DNA from: Liolophura sinensis
Lineage: Eukaryota; Mollusca; Polyplacophora; Chitonida; Chitonidae
Direction: 5' to 3'
Assembly: GCF_032854445.1 (NCBI RefSeq)
Contig: NW_027018090.1
Coordinates: forward strand, 22,005 to 86,004
Length of the DNA stretch: 64,000 bases
This document shows, piece by piece, positions 36,243 to 49,964 of the stretch. How positions within the stretch are numbered: the stretch's first letter is position 1; each line of letters opens with the position of its first letter. The notes beneath the pieces were generated by a model. It ran no database searches, was not told where the DNA came from, and was given only the letters and a program-made list of their open reading frames with translations. The translations under genes and the position numbers were made by a program.

Positions 36243-38439
36243 GAAAAACTGTTCCAGTGCTGCTGGTAAGAGGCTAATCCGACGTATTTTGTGACGAGAA
36301 ATCGAATGGTGCAAACCGCGTTTCTCTCCGACCAATACTTTTGGCTGTAGCGACAATTGAATATTCATTTATGTCATAATCACGTGCGTAGCAACGGCTC
36401 TTACTCCATGGAAACCAGGGAAATTTGCAATTTTTCAACAGCTGCCGATGCCTGGCTCAATTCCGAAACTTTTGGCAATTTACTGAAGTGGGTCAGTGTT
36501 CAGTTGTACTTTTTACAGCAGACTGTATCAAGTACCTTGTGTTTTTCATGTACAAATGGTGTGGTTTTTCTACACGTAGATAAAGACATTGAGATTGTCT
36601 TGGACTTAGAAGTAAGACAATTGCTGGGTGAGTTAATTGGGCTTGGCCCAAAGATTTCAGGTCTTCTGGGCTACCGAAGGGCACATAACTTATAGTCAAA
36701 AGTTGAATGTAGTAATGACCAGTCGCGATTGTACAGAGTACAGTGTAGCCGATTTCAATTAACAAAAAGACCAGGTAAAAATGCAAAAGTGGAAAAACTG
36801 TTCCAGTGCTGCTGGTAAGAGGCTAATCCGACGTATTTTGTGACGAGAAATCGAATGGTGCAAACCGCGTTGCTCTCCGACCAATCCTTTTGGCTGTAGT
36901 GACAATTGAATGATCATTTATGTCATAATCACGTGCCCAGCAACGGCTCTTACTCCATGGAAACCAGGGAAATTTGCAATTTTTCAACAGCTGCCGATGC
37001 CTGGCTCAATTCCTCATCTTTTGGCACCTTACTGAAGTGGGTCAGTGTTCAGTTGTACTTTTTACAGCAGACTGTATCAAGTACCTTGTGTTTTTCATGT
37101 ACAAATGGTGTGGTTTTTCTACACGTAGATAAAGACATTGAGATTGTCTTGGACTTAGAAGTAAGACAATTGTTGGGTGAGTTAAATGGGCTTAGCCGAA
37201 AGATTTGACGTCTTCTGGGCTACCGAAGGGCACATAACTTATAGTCAAAAGTTGAATATAGTAATGACCAGTCGCGATTGTACAGAGTACAGTGTAGCCG
37301 ATTTCAATTAACAAAAAGACCAGGTAAAAATGCAAAAGTGGAAAAACTGTTCCAGTGCTGCTGGTAAGAAGCTAATCCGACGTATTTTGTGACGAGAAAT
37401 CGAATGGTGCAATCCGCGTTGCTCTCCGACCAATACTTTTGGCTGTAGCGACAATTCAATGAATATTGATGTCATAATCACGTGCCCAGCAACGGCTCTT
37501 ACTCCATGGAAACCAGGGATAATTGCAATTTTTTAACAGCTGCCGATGCCTGGCCAAATTCCGTATCTTTTGGCACATTATAAATGTGGGTCAGTGTTTA
37601 GTTGTACTTTTTACAGCAGACTGTATCAAGTACCTTGTGTTTTTTATGTACAAATGGTCTGGTATTTCTACACGTAGATAAAGACATTGAGATTGTCTTG
37701 GACTTAGAAGTAAGACAATTGCTGGGTGAGTTAAATGGGCTTGGCCCAAAGATTTCAGGTCTTCTGAGCTACCGAAGGGCACATAACTTATAGTCAAAAG
37801 TTGAATATAGTAATGACCAGTCGCGATTGTACAGAGTACAGTGTAGCCAGTTTCAATTAACAAAAAGACCAGGCAAAAATGCAAAAGTGGAAAAAACTGT
37901 TCCAGTGCTACTAGTAAGAGGCTAATCCGACGTATTTTGTGACGAGAAATCGAATGGTGCAAACCGCGTTGCTCTCCGACCAATACTTTTGGCTGTAGCG
38001 ACAATTCAATGATCATTAATGTCATAATCACGTGCCCAGCAACGGCTCTTACTCCATGGAAACCAGGGATATTTGCAATTTTTTAACAGCTGCCGATGCT
38101 TGGCCCAATTCCGCATCTTTTGGCACCTTATAAATGTGGGTCAGTGTTTAGTTGTACTTTTTACAGCAGACTGTATTAAGTACCTTGTGTTTTTTATGTA
38201 CAAATGGTGTGGTTTTTCTACACGTAGATAAAGACATTGAGATTGTCTTGGACTTAGAAGTAAGACAATTGCTGGGTGAGTTAAATGGGCTTGGCCCAAA
38301 GATTTCAGGTCTTCTGAGCTACCGAAGGGCACATAACTTATAGTCAAAAGTTGAATATAGTAATGACCAGTCGCGATTGTACAGAGTACAGTGTAGCCGA
38401 TTTCAATTAACAAAAAGACCAGGCAAAAATGCAAAAGTG
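36243..38439 (+). repeat. Block m67-m70, continuing the 13.18-kb copy (types 2v-2-1v-1)
   Basis: These four monomers match m43-m46, including GCGTTTCTCTCC, GACAATTGTTGGGTGAG, AAGAAGCTAATCC, GGCACATTATAAATG and the six-A run otherwise found only in m46. Source of the copy is therefore the first hexamer (m45-m46), not the second. Confidence 0.9.
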
Positions 38440-40086
38440 GAAAAACTGTTCCAGTGCTACAGGTAAGAGGCTAATCCGACGTATTTTGTGACGAGAAATC
38501 GAATGGTGCAATCCGCGTTGCTCTCCGACCGATCCTTTTGGCTGTAGTGACAATTGAATGATCATTTATGTCATAATCACGTGCCCAGCAACGGCTCTTA
38601 CTCCATGGAAACCAGGGATATTTGCAATTTTTCAACAGCTGCCGATGACTGGCTCAATTCCGCATCTTTTGGCACCTTACTGAAGTGGGTCAGTGTTCAG
38701 TTGTACTTTTTACAGCAGACTGTATCAAGTACCTTGTGTTTTTCACGTACAAATGGTGTGGTTTTTCTACACGTAGATAAAGACATTGAGATTGTCTTGG
38801 ACTTAGAAGTAAGACAATTGCTGGGTGAGTTAAATGGGCTTGGCCCAAAGATTTCAGGTCTTCTGGGCTACCGAAGGGCACATAACTTATAGTCAAAAGT
38901 TGAATGTAGTAATGACCAGTCGCGATTGTACAGAGTACAGTGTAGCCGATTTCAATTAACAAAAAGACCAGGTAAAAATGCAAAAGTGGAAAAACTGTTC
39001 CAGTGCTGCTGGTAACAGGCTAATCCGACGTATTTTGTGACGAGAAATCGAATGGTGCAAAACGCGTTGCTCTCCGACCAATCCTTTTGGCTGTAGTGAC
39101 AATTGAATGATCATTTATGTCATAATCACGTGCCCAGCAACGGCTCTTACTCCATGGAAACCAGGGAAATTTGCAATTTTTCAACAGCTGCCGATGCCTG
39201 GCTCAATTCCTCATCTTTTGGCACCTTACTGAAGTGGGTCAGTGTTCAGTTGTACTTTTTACAGCAGACTGTATCAAGTACCTTGTGTTTTTCATGTACA
39301 AATGGTGTGGTTTTTCTACACGTAGATAAAGACATTGAGATTGTCTTGGACTTAGAAGTAAGACAATTGCTGGATGAGTTAAATGGGCTTAGCCCAAAGA
39401 TTTGACGTCTTCTGGGCTACCGAAGGGCACATAACTTATAGTCAAAAGTTGAATATAGTAATGACCAGTCGCGATTGTACAGAGTACAGTGTAGCCGATT
39501 TCAATTAACAAAAAGACCAGGTAAAAATGCAAAAGTGGAAAAACTGTTCCAGTGCTGCTGGTAAGAGGCTAATCCGACGTATTTTGTGACGAGAAATCGA
39601 ATGGTGCAATCCGCGTTGCTCTCCGACCAATACTTTTGGCTGTAGCGACAATTCAATGAATATTGATGTCATAATCACGTGCCCAGCAACGGCTCTTACT
39701 CCATGGAAACCAGGGATAATTGCAATTTTTTAACAGCTGCCGATGCCTGGCCAAATTCCGTATCTTTTGGCACCTTATAAATGTGGGTCAGTGTTTAGTT
39801 GTACTTTTTACAGCAGACTGTATCAAGTACCTTGTGTTTTTTATGTACAAATGGTCTGGTATTTCTACACGTAGATAAAGACATTGAGATTGTCTTGGAC
39901 TTAGAAGTAAGACAATTGCTGGGTGAGTTAAATGGGCTTGGCCCAAAGATTTCAGGTCTTCTGAGCTACCGAAGGGCACATAACTTATAGTCAAAAGTTG
40001 AATATAGTAATGACCAGTCGCGATTGTACAGAGTACAGTGTAGCTGGTTTCAATTAACAAAAAGACCAGGCAAAAATGCAAAAGTG
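38440..40086 (+). repeat. Trimer of second kind, copy 1 (m71-m73: types 2-2-1v)
   Basis: m71 has GATGACTGGC and a type 2 body joined to GGCTTGGCCCAAAGATTTCA; its first part matches m47, and the match ends near 38872 where m71 has CTACCGAAGGG against CTACCGATGGG. m72 has GCTGGATGAGTT; m73 is type 1v. The same three-monomer order recurs at 40087 and 44479. Confidence 0.87.
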
Positions 40087-41733
40087 GAAAAACTGTTCCA
40101 GTGCTACAGATAAGAGGCTAATCCGACGTATTTTGTGACGAGAAATCGAATGGTGCAATCCGCGTTGCTCTCCGACCGATCCTTTTGGCTGTAGTGACAA
40201 TTGAATGATCATTTATGTCATAATCACGTGCCCAGCAACGGCTCTTACTCCATGGAAACCAGGGATATTTGCAATTTTTCAACAGCTGCCGATGACTGGC
40301 TCAATTCCGCATCTTTTGGCACCTTACTGAAGTGGGTCAGTGTTCAGTTGTACTTTTTACAGCAGACTGTATCAAGTACCTTGTGTTTTTCACGTACAAA
40401 TGGTGTGGTTTTTCTACACGTAGATAAAGACATTGAGATTGTCTTGGACTTAGAAGTAAGACAATTGCTGGGTGAGTTAAATGGGCTTGGCCCAAAGATT
40501 TCAGGTCTTCTGGGCTACCGAAGGGCACATAACTTATAGTCAAAAGTTGAATGTAGTAATGACCAGTCGCGATTGTACAGAGTACAGTGTAGCCGATTTC
40601 AATTAACAAAAAAGACCAGGTAAAAATGCAAAAGTGGAAAAACTGTTCCAGTGCTGCTGGTAAGAGGCTAATCCGACGTATTTTGTGACGAGAAATCGAA
40701 TGGTGCAAACCGCGTTGCTCTCCGACCAATCCTTTTGGCTGTAGTGACAATTGAATGATCATTTATGTCATAATCACGTGCCCAGCAACGGCTCTTACTG
40801 CATGGAAACCAGGGAAATTTGCAATTTTTCAACAGCTGCCGATGCCTGGCTCAATTCCTCATCTTTTGGCACCTTACTGAAGTGGGTCAGTGTTCAGTTG
40901 TACTTTTTACAGCAGACTGTATCAAGTACCTTGTGTTTTTCATGTACAAATGGTGTGGTTTTTCTACACGTAGATAAAGACATTGAGATTGTCTTGGACT
41001 TAGAAGTAAGACAATTGCTGGATGAGTTAAATGGGCTTAGCCCAAAGATTTGACGTCTTCTGGGCTACCGAAGGGCACATAACTTATAGTCAAAAGTTGA
41101 ATATAGTAATGACCAGTCGCGATTGTACAGAGTACAGTGTAGCCGATTTCAATTAACAAAAAGACCAGGTAAAAATGCAAAAGTGGAAAAACTGTTCCAG
41201 TGCTGCTGGTAAGAGGCTAATCCGACGTATTTTGTGACGAGAAATCGAATGGTGCAATCCGCGTTGCTCTCCGACCAATACTTTTGGCTGTAGCGACAAT
41301 TCAATGAATATTGATGTCATAATCACGTGCCCAGCAACGGCTCTTACTCCATGGAAACCAGGGATAATTGCAATTTTTTAACAGCTGCCGATGCCTGGCC
41401 AAATTCCGTATCTTTTGGCACCTTATAAATGTGGGTCAGTGTTTAGTTGTACTTTTTACAGCAGACTGTATCAAGTACCTTGTGTTTTTTATGTACAAAT
41501 GGTGTGGTTTTTCTACACGTAGATAAAGACATTGAGATTGTCTTGGGCTTAGAAGTATACAATTGCTGGGTGAGTTAAATGGGCTTGGCCCAAAGATTTC
41601 AGGTCTTCTGAGCTACCGAAGGGCACATAACTTATAGTCAAAAGTTGAATATAGTAATGACCAGTCGCGATTGTACAGAGTACAGTGTAGCCGGTTTCAA
41701 TTAACAAAAAGACCAGGCAAAAATGCAAAAGTG
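40087..41733 (+). repeat. Trimer of second kind, copy 2 (m74-m76)
   Basis: Direct tandem copy of m71-m73. m74 begins with GTGCTACAGATAAGAGG; m75 has TTACTGCATGG in place of TTACTCCATGG, which removes the NcoI-type palindrome. m76 carries a small deletion-substitution (AGAAGTATACAATTG for AGAAGTAAGACAATTG) shared only with m85. Confidence 0.87.
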
Positions 41734-43929
41734 GAAAAACTGTTCCAGTGCTACAGGTAAGAGGCTAATCCGACGTATTTTGTGACGAGAAATCGAATGG
41801 TGCAATCCGCGTTGCTCTCCGATCAATACTTTTGGCTGTAGCGACAATTGAAAAATCATTTATGTCATAATCACGTGCCCAGCAACGGCTCTTACTCCAT
41901 GGAAACCAGGGAAATTTGCAATTTTTCCACAGCTGCCGATGCCTGGCTCAATTCCGAATCTTTTGGCACCTTACTGAAGTGGGTCAGTGTTCAGTTGTAC
42001 TTTTTACAGCAGACTGTATCAAGTACCTTGTGTTTTTCACGTACAAATGGTGTGGTTTTTCTACACGTAGATAAAGACATTGAGATTGTCTTGCACTTAG
42101 AAGTAAGACAATTGCTGGGTGAGTTAAATGGGCTTAGCCCAAAGATTTGACGTCTTCTGGGCTACCGAAGGGCACATAACTTATAGTCAAAAGTTGAATA
42201 TAGTAATGACCAGTCGCGATTGTACAGAGTACAGTGTAGCCGATTTCAATTAACAAAAAGACCAGGCAAAAATGCAAAAGTGGAAAAACTGTTCCAGTGC
42301 TGCTGGTAAGAGGCTAATCCGACGTATTTTGTGACGAGAAATCGAATGGTGCAAACCGCGTTTCTCTCCGACCAATACTTTTGGCTGTAGCGACAATTGA
42401 ATATTCATTTATGTCATAATCACGTGCGTAGCAACGGCTCTTACTCCATGGAAACCAGGGAAATTTGCAATTTTTCAACAGCTGCCGATGCCTGGCTCAA
42501 TTCCGAAACTTTTGGCAATTTACTGAAGTGGGTCAGTGTTTAGTTGTACTTTTTACAGCAGACTGTATCAAGTACCTTGTGTTTTTCATGTACAAATGGT
42601 GTGGTTTTTCTACACGTAGATAAAGACATTGAGATTGTCTTGCACTTAGAAGTAAGACAATTGCTGGGTGAGTTAATTGGGCTTGGCCCAAAGATTTCAG
42701 GTCTTCTGGGCTACCGAAGGGCACATAACTTATAGTCAAAAGTTGAATGTAGTAATGACCAGTCGCGATTGTACAGAGTACAGTGTAGCCGATTTCAATT
42801 AACAAAAAGACCAGGTAAAAATGCAAAAGTGGAAAAACTGTTCCAGTGCTGCTGGTAAGAGGCTAATCCGACGTATTTTGTGACGAGAAATCGAATGGTG
42901 CAAACCGCGTTGCTCTCCGACCAATCCTTTTGGCTGTAGTGACAATTGAATGATCATTTATGTCATAATCACGTGCCCAGCAACGGCTCTTACTCCATGG
43001 AAACCAGGGAAATTTGCAATTTTTCAACAGCTGCCGATGCCTGGCTCAATTCCTCATCTTTTGGCACCTTACTGAAGTGGGTCAGTGTTCAGTTGTACTT
43101 TTTACAGCAGACTGTATCAAGTACCTTGTGTTTTTCATGTACAAATGGTGTGGTTTTTCTACACGTAGATAAAGACATTGAGATTGTCTTGGACTTAGAA
43201 GTAAGACAATTGCTGGATGAGTTAAATGGGCTTAGCCCAAAGATTTGACGTCTTCTGGGCTACCGAAGGGCACATAACTTATAGTCAAAAGTTGAATATA
43301 GTAATGACCAGTCGCGATTGTACAGAGTACAGTGTAGCCGATTTCAATTAACAAAAAGACCAGGTAAAAATGCAAAAGTGGAAAAACTGTTCCAGTGCTG
43401 CTGGTAAGAGGCTAATCCGACGTATTTTGTGACGAGAAATCGAATGGTGCAATCCGCGTTGCTCTCCGACCAATACTTTTGGCTGTAGCGACAATTCAAT
43501 GAATATTGATGTCATAATCACGTGCCCAGCAACGGCTCTTACTCCATGGAAACCAGGGATAATTGCAATTTTTTAACAGCTGCCGATGCCTGGCCAAATT
43601 CCGTATCTTTTGGCACCTTATAAATGTGGGTCAGTGTTTAGTTGTACTTTTTACAGCAGACTGTATCAAGTACCTTGTGTTTTTTATGTACAAATGGTCT
43701 GGTATTTCTACACGTAGATAAAGACATTGAGATTGTCTTGGACTTAGAAGTAAGACAATTGCTGGGTGAGTTAAATGGGCTTGGCCCAAAGATTTCAGGT
43801 CTTCTGAGCTACCGAAGGGCACATAACTTATAGTCAAAAGTTGAATATAGTAATGACCAGTCGCGATTGTACAGAGTACAGTGTAGCTGGTTTCAATTAA
43901 CAAAAAGACCAGGCAAAAATGCAAAAGTG
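41734..43929 (+). repeat. Block m77-m80 (types 2-2v-2-1v)
   Basis: m77 has GATCAATAC and CAATTGAAAAATCATT (as m21 and m86) and the unusual TTTTTCCACAGC. m78 has the m43/m67 marks GCGTTTCTCTCC and GTTAATTGGGC. m79-m80 match m72-m73 and m75-m76. The block looks assembled from pieces found elsewhere in the array. Confidence 0.85.
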
Positions 43930-44478
43930 GAAAAACTGTTCCAGTGCTACAGATAAGAGGCTAATCCGACGTATTTTGTGACGAGAAATCGAATGGTGCA
44001 ATCCGCGTTGCTCTCCGACCGATCCTTTTGGCTGTAGTGACAATTGAATGATCATTTATGTCATAATCACGTGCCCAGCAACGGCTCTTACTCCATGGAA
44101 ACCAGGGATATTTGCAATTTTTTAACAGCTGCCGATGCTTGGCCCAATTCCGCATCTTTTGGCACCTTATAAATGTGGGTCAGTGTTTAGTTGTACTTTT
44201 TACAGCAGACTGTATTAAGTACCTTGTGTTTTTCACGCACAAATGGTGTGGTTTTTCTACACGTAGATAAAGACATTGAGATTGTCTTGGACTTAGAAGT
44301 AAGACAATTGCTGGGTGAGTTAAATGGGCTTGGCCCAAAGATTTCAGGTCTTCTGAGCTACCGAAGGGCACATAACTTATAGTCAAAAGTTGAATATAGT
44401 AATGACCAGTCGCGATTGTACAGAGTACAGTGTAGCTGGTTTCAATTAACAAAAAGACCAGGCAAAAATGCAAAAGTG
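43930..44478 (+). repeat. Mosaic monomer m81 (type 2 landmark, type 1 middle)
   Basis: The landmark region is the type 2 form (GTGACAATTGAATGATCATT) but the middle is type 1 (GGCCCAATTCC, TTATAAATG), with CTGTATTAAG as in m46. The switch lies between about 44060 and 44150. This is direct evidence for exchange or conversion inside a monomer. Confidence 0.85.
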
Positions 44479-46125
44479 GAAAAACTGTTCCAGTGCTACA
44501 GGTAAGAGGCTAATCCGACGTATTTTGTGACGAGAAATCGAATGGTGCAATCCGCGTTGCTCTCCGACCGATCCTTTTGGCTGTAGTGACAATTGAATGA
44601 TCATTTATGTCATAATCACGTGCCCAGCAACGGCTCTTACTCCATGGAAACCAGGGATATTTGCAATTTTTCAACAGCTGCCGATGACTGGCTCAATTCC
44701 GCATCTTTTGGCACCTTACTGAAGTGGGTCAGTGTTCAGTTGTACTTTTTACAGCAGACTGTATCAAGTACCTTGTGTTTTTCACGTACAAATGGTGTGG
44801 TTTTTCTACACGTAGATAAAGACATTGAGATTGTCTTGGACTTAGAAGTAAGACAATTGCTGGGTGAGTTAAATGGGCTTGGCCCAAAGATTTCAGGTCT
44901 TCTGGGCTACCGAAGGGCACATAACTTATAGTCAAAAGTTGAATGTAGTAATGACCAGTCGCGATTGTACAGAGTACAGTGTAGCCGATTTCAATTAACA
45001 AAAAGACCAGGTAAAAATGCAAAAGTGGAAAAACTGTTCCAGTGCTGCTGGTAAGAGGCTAATCCGACGTATTTTGTGACGAGAAATCGAATGGTGCAAA
45101 CCGCGTTGCTCTCCGACCAATCCTTTTGGCTGTAGTGACAATTGAATGATCATTTATGTCATAATCACGTGCCCAGCAACGGCTCTTACTCCATGGAAAC
45201 CAGGGAAATTTGCAATTTTTCAACAGCTGCCGATGCCTGGCTCAATTCCTCATCTTTTGGCACCTTACTGAAGTGGGTCAGTGTTCAGTTGTACTTTTTA
45301 CAGCAGACTGTATCAAGTACCTTGTGTTTTTCATGTACAAATGGTGTGGTTTTTCTACACGTAGATAAAGACATTGAGATTGTCTTGGACTTAGAAGTAA
45401 GACAATTGCTGGATGAGTTAAATGGGCTTAGCCCAAAGATTTGACGTCTTCTGGGCTACCGAAGGGCACATAACTTATAGTCAAAAGTTGAATATAGTAA
45501 TGACCAGTCGCGATTATACAGAGTACAGTGTAGCCGATTTCAATTAACAAAAAGACCAGGTAAAAATGCAAAAGTGGAAAAACTGTTCCAGTGCTGCTGG
45601 TAAGAGGCTAATCCGACGTATTTTGTGACGAGAAATCGAATGGTGCAATCCGCGTTGCTCTCCGACCAATACTTTTGGCTGTAGCGACAATTCAATGAAT
45701 ATTGATGTCATAATCACGTGCCCAGCAACGGCTCTTACTCCATGGAAACCAGGGATAATTGCAATTTTTTAACAGCTGCCGATGCCTGGCCAAATTCCGT
45801 ATCTTTTGGCACCTTATAAATGTGGGTCAGTGTTTAGTTGTACTTTTTACAGCAGACTGTATCAAGTACCTTGTGTTTTTTATGTACAAATGGTCTGGTA
45901 TTTCTACACGTAGATAAAGACATTGAGATTGTCTTGGACTTAGAAGTAAGACAATTGCTGGGTGAGTTAAATGGGCTTGGCCCAAAGATTTCAGGTCTTC
46001 TGAGCTACCGAAGGGCACATAACTTATAGTCAAAAGTTGAATATAGTAATGACCAGTCGCGATTGTACAGAGTACAGTGTAGCCAGTTTCAATTAACAAA
46101 AAGACCAGGCAAAAATGCAAAAGTG
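44479..46125 (+). repeat. Trimer of second kind, copy 3 (m82-m84)
   Basis: Same order and marks as m71-m73 (GATGACTGGC in m82, GCTGGATGAGTT in m83, type 1v in m84). m83 has one change in the otherwise invariant block (GCGATTATACAG near 45510). Confidence 0.87.
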
Positions 46126-49100
46126 GAAAAACTGTTCCAGTGCTACTAGTAAGAGGCTAATCCGACGTATTTTGTGACGAGAAATCGAATGGTGCAAACC
46201 GCGTTGCTCTCCGACCAATACTTTTGGCTGTAGCGACAATTCAATGAATATTGATGTCATAATCACGTGCCCAGCAACGGCTCTTACTCCATGGAAACCA
46301 GGGATATTTGCAATTTTTTAACAGCTGCCGATGCTTGGCCCAATTCCGCATCTTTTGGCACCTTATAAAGGTGGGTCAGTGTTTAGTTGTACTTTTTACA
46401 GCAGACTGTATCAAGTACCTTGTGTTTTTTATGTACAAATGGTCTGGTTTTTCTACACGTAGATAAAGACATTGAGATTGTCTTGGACTTAGAAGTATAC
46501 AATTGCTGGGTGAGTTAAATGGGCTTGGCCCAAAGATTTCAGGTCTTCTGGGCTACCGAAGGGCACATAACTTATAGTCAAAAGTTGAATATAGTAATGA
46601 CCAGTCGCGATTGTACAGAGTACAGTGTAGCCGGTTTCAATTAACAAAAAGACCAGGCAAAAATGCAAAAGTGGAAAAACTGTTCCAGTGCTACAGGTAA
46701 GAGGCTAATCCGACGTATTTTGTGACGAGAAATCGAATGGTGCAATCCGCGTTGCTCTCCGATCAATACTTTTGGCTGTAGCGACAATTGAAAAATCATT
46801 TATGTCATAATCACGTGCCCAGCAACGGCTCTTACTCCATGGAAACCAGGGAAATTTGCAATTTTTCAAGAGCTGCCGATGCCTGGCTCAATTTCGCATC
46901 TTTTGGCACCTTATTCATGTGGGTCTGTGGTCAGTTGTACTTTTTACAGCAGACTGTATCAAGTACCTTGTGTTTTTCATGTACAAATGGTCTGATTTTT
47001 CTACACGTAGATAAAGACATTGAGATTGTCTTGGACTTAGAAGTAAGACAATTGCTGGGTGAGTTAAATGGGCTTAGCCGAAAGATTTGACGTCTTCTGG
47101 GCTACCGAAGGGCACATAACTTATAGTCAAAAGTTGAATATAGTAATGACCAGTCGCGATTGTACAGAGTACAGTGTAGCCGATTTCAATTAACAAAAAG
47201 ACCAGGCAAAAATGCAAAATTGGAAAAACTGTTCCAGTGCTGCTGGTAAGAGGCTAATCCGACGTATTTTGTGACGAGAAATCGAATGGTGCAAACCGCG
47301 TTGCTCTCCGACCAATACTTTTGGCTGTAGCGACAATTCAATGAATATTGATGTCATAATCACGTGCCCAGCAACGGCTCTTACTCCATGGAAACCAAGG
47401 ATATTTGCAATTTTTTAACAGCTGCCGATGCTTGGCCCAATTCCGCATCTTTTGGCACCTTATAAATGTGGGTCAGTGTTTAGTTGTACTTTTTACAGCA
47501 GACTGTATCAAGTACCTTGTGTTTTTCACGTACAAATGGTGTGGTTTTTCTACACGTAGATAAAGACATTGAGATTGTCTTGGACTTAGAAGTAAGACAA
47601 TTGCTGGGTGAGTTAAATGGGCTTGGCCCAAAGATTTCAGGTCTTCTGGGCTACCGAAGGGCACATAACTTATAGTCAAAAGTTGAATGTAGTAATGACC
47701 AGTCGCGATTGTACAGAGTACAGTGTAGCCGATTTCAATTAACAAAAAGACCAGGTAAAAATGCAAAAGTGGAAAAACTGTTCCAGTGCTGCTGGTAAGA
47801 GGCTAATCCGACGTATTTTGTGACGAGAAATCGAATGGTGCAAACCGCGTTGCTCTCCGACCAATCCTTTTGGCTGTAGTGACAATTGAATGATCATTTA
47901 TGTCATAATCACGTGCCCAGCAACGGCTCTTACTCCATGGAAACCAGGGAAATTTGCTATTTTTCAACAGCTGCCGATGCCTGGCTCAATTCCTCATCTT
48001 TTGGCACCTTACTGAAGTGGGTCAGTGTTCAGTTGTACTTTTTACAGCAGACTGTATCAAGTACCTTGTGTTTTTCATGTACAAATGGTGTGGTTTTTCT
48101 ACACGTAGATAAAGACATTGAGATTGTCTTGAACTTAGAAGTAAGACAATTGCTGGGTGAGTTAAATGGGCTTAGCCGAAAGATTTGACGTCTTCTGGGC
48201 TACCGAAGGGCACATAACTTATAGTCAAAAGTTGAATATAGTAATGACCAGTCGCGATTGTACAGAGTACAGTGTAGCCGATTTCAATTAACAAAAAGAC
48301 CAGGTAAAAATGCAAAAGTGGAAAAACTGTTCCACTGCTGGTAAGAGGCTAATCCGACGTATTTTGTGACGAGAAATCGAATGGTGCAATCCGCGTTGCT
48401 CTCCGACCAATACTTTTGGCTCTAGCGACAATTCAATGAATAATGATGTCATAATCACGTGCCCAGCAACGGCTCTTACTCCACGGAAACCAGGGATAAT
48501 TGCAATTTTTTAACAGCTGCCGATGCCTGGCCAAATTCCGTATCTTTTGGCACCTTATAAATGTGGGTCAGTGTTTAGTTGTACTTTTTACAGCAGACTG
48601 TATCAAGTACCTTGTGTTTTTTATGTACAAATGGTCTGGTATTTCTACACGTAGATAAAGACATTGAGATTGTCTTGGACTTAGAAGTAAGACAATTGCT
48701 GGGTGAGTTAAATGGGCTTGGCCCAAAGATTTCAGGTCTTCTGAGCTACCGAAGGGCACATAACTTATAGTCAAAAGTTGAATGTAGTAATGACCAGTCG
48801 CGATTGTACAGAGTACAGTGTAGCCGATTTCAATTAACAAAAAGACCAGGTAAAAATGCAAAATTGGAAAAATTGTTCCAGTGCTGCTGGTAAGAGGCTA
48901 ATCCGACGTATTTTGTGACGAGAAATCGAATGGTGCAATCCGCGTTGCTCTCCGACCAATACTTTTGGCTGTAGTGACAATTGAATGATCATTTATGTCA
49001 TAATCACGTGCCCAGCAACGGCTCTTACTCCATTTAAACCAGGGAAATTTGCAATTTTTCAACAGCTGCCGATACCTGGCTCAATTCCGGATCTTTTGGC

Positions 49101-49964
49101 ACCTTATTCATGTGGGTCTGTGGTCAGTTGTACTTTTTACAGCAGACTGTATCAAGTACCTTGTGTTTTTCACGTACAAATGGTGTGGTTTTTCTACACG
49201 TAGATAAAGACATTGAGATTGTCTTGGACTTAGAAGTAAGACAATTGCTGGGTGAGTTAAATGGGCTTAGCCGAAAGATTTGACGTCTTCTGGGCTACCG
49301 AAGGGCACATAACTTATAGTCAAAAGTTGAATATAGTAATGACCAGTCGCGATTGTACAGAGTACAGTGTAGCCAGTTTCAATTAACAAAAAGACCAGGC
49401 AAAAATGTAAAAGTGGAAAAACTGTTCCAGTGCTACTAGTAAGAGGCTAATCCGACGTATTTTGTGACGAGAAATCGAATGGTGCAAACCGCGTTGCTCT
49501 CCGACCAATACTTTTGGCTGTAGCGACAATTCAATGAATATTGATGTCATAATCACGTGCCCAGCAACGGCTCTTACTCCATGGAAACCAGGGATATTTG
49601 CAATTTTTTAACAGCTGCCGATGCTTGGCCCAATTTCGCATCTTTTGGCACCTTATAAATGTGGGTCAGTGTTTAGTTGTACTTTTTACAGCAGACTGTA
49701 TCAAGTACCTTGTGTTTTTCACGCACAAATGGTGTGGTTTTTCTACACGTAGATAAAGACATTGAGATTGTCTTGGACTTAGAAGTAAGACAATTGCTGG
49801 GTGAGTTAAATGGGCTTGGCCCAAAGATTTCAGGTCTTCTGAGCTACCGAAGGGCACATAACTTATAGTCAAAAGTTGAATATAGTAATGACCAGTCGCG
49901 ATTGTACAGAGTACAGTGTAGCCGGTTTCAATTAACAAAAAGACCAGGCAAAAATGCAAAAGTG
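46126..49964 (+). repeat. Mixed block m85-m91 (types 1-3-1-2-1v-3-1)
   Basis: m85 has TTATAAAGG and AGAAGTATACAATTG; m86 has GATCAATAC with CAATTGAAAAATCATT, so m85/m86 repeats the m76/m77 junction nine monomers away. m88-m89 has a 3-bp deletion (GTTCCACTGCTGG near 48335). m90 is the CCATTTAAACC lineage of type 3. No gene is present. Confidence 0.83.
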
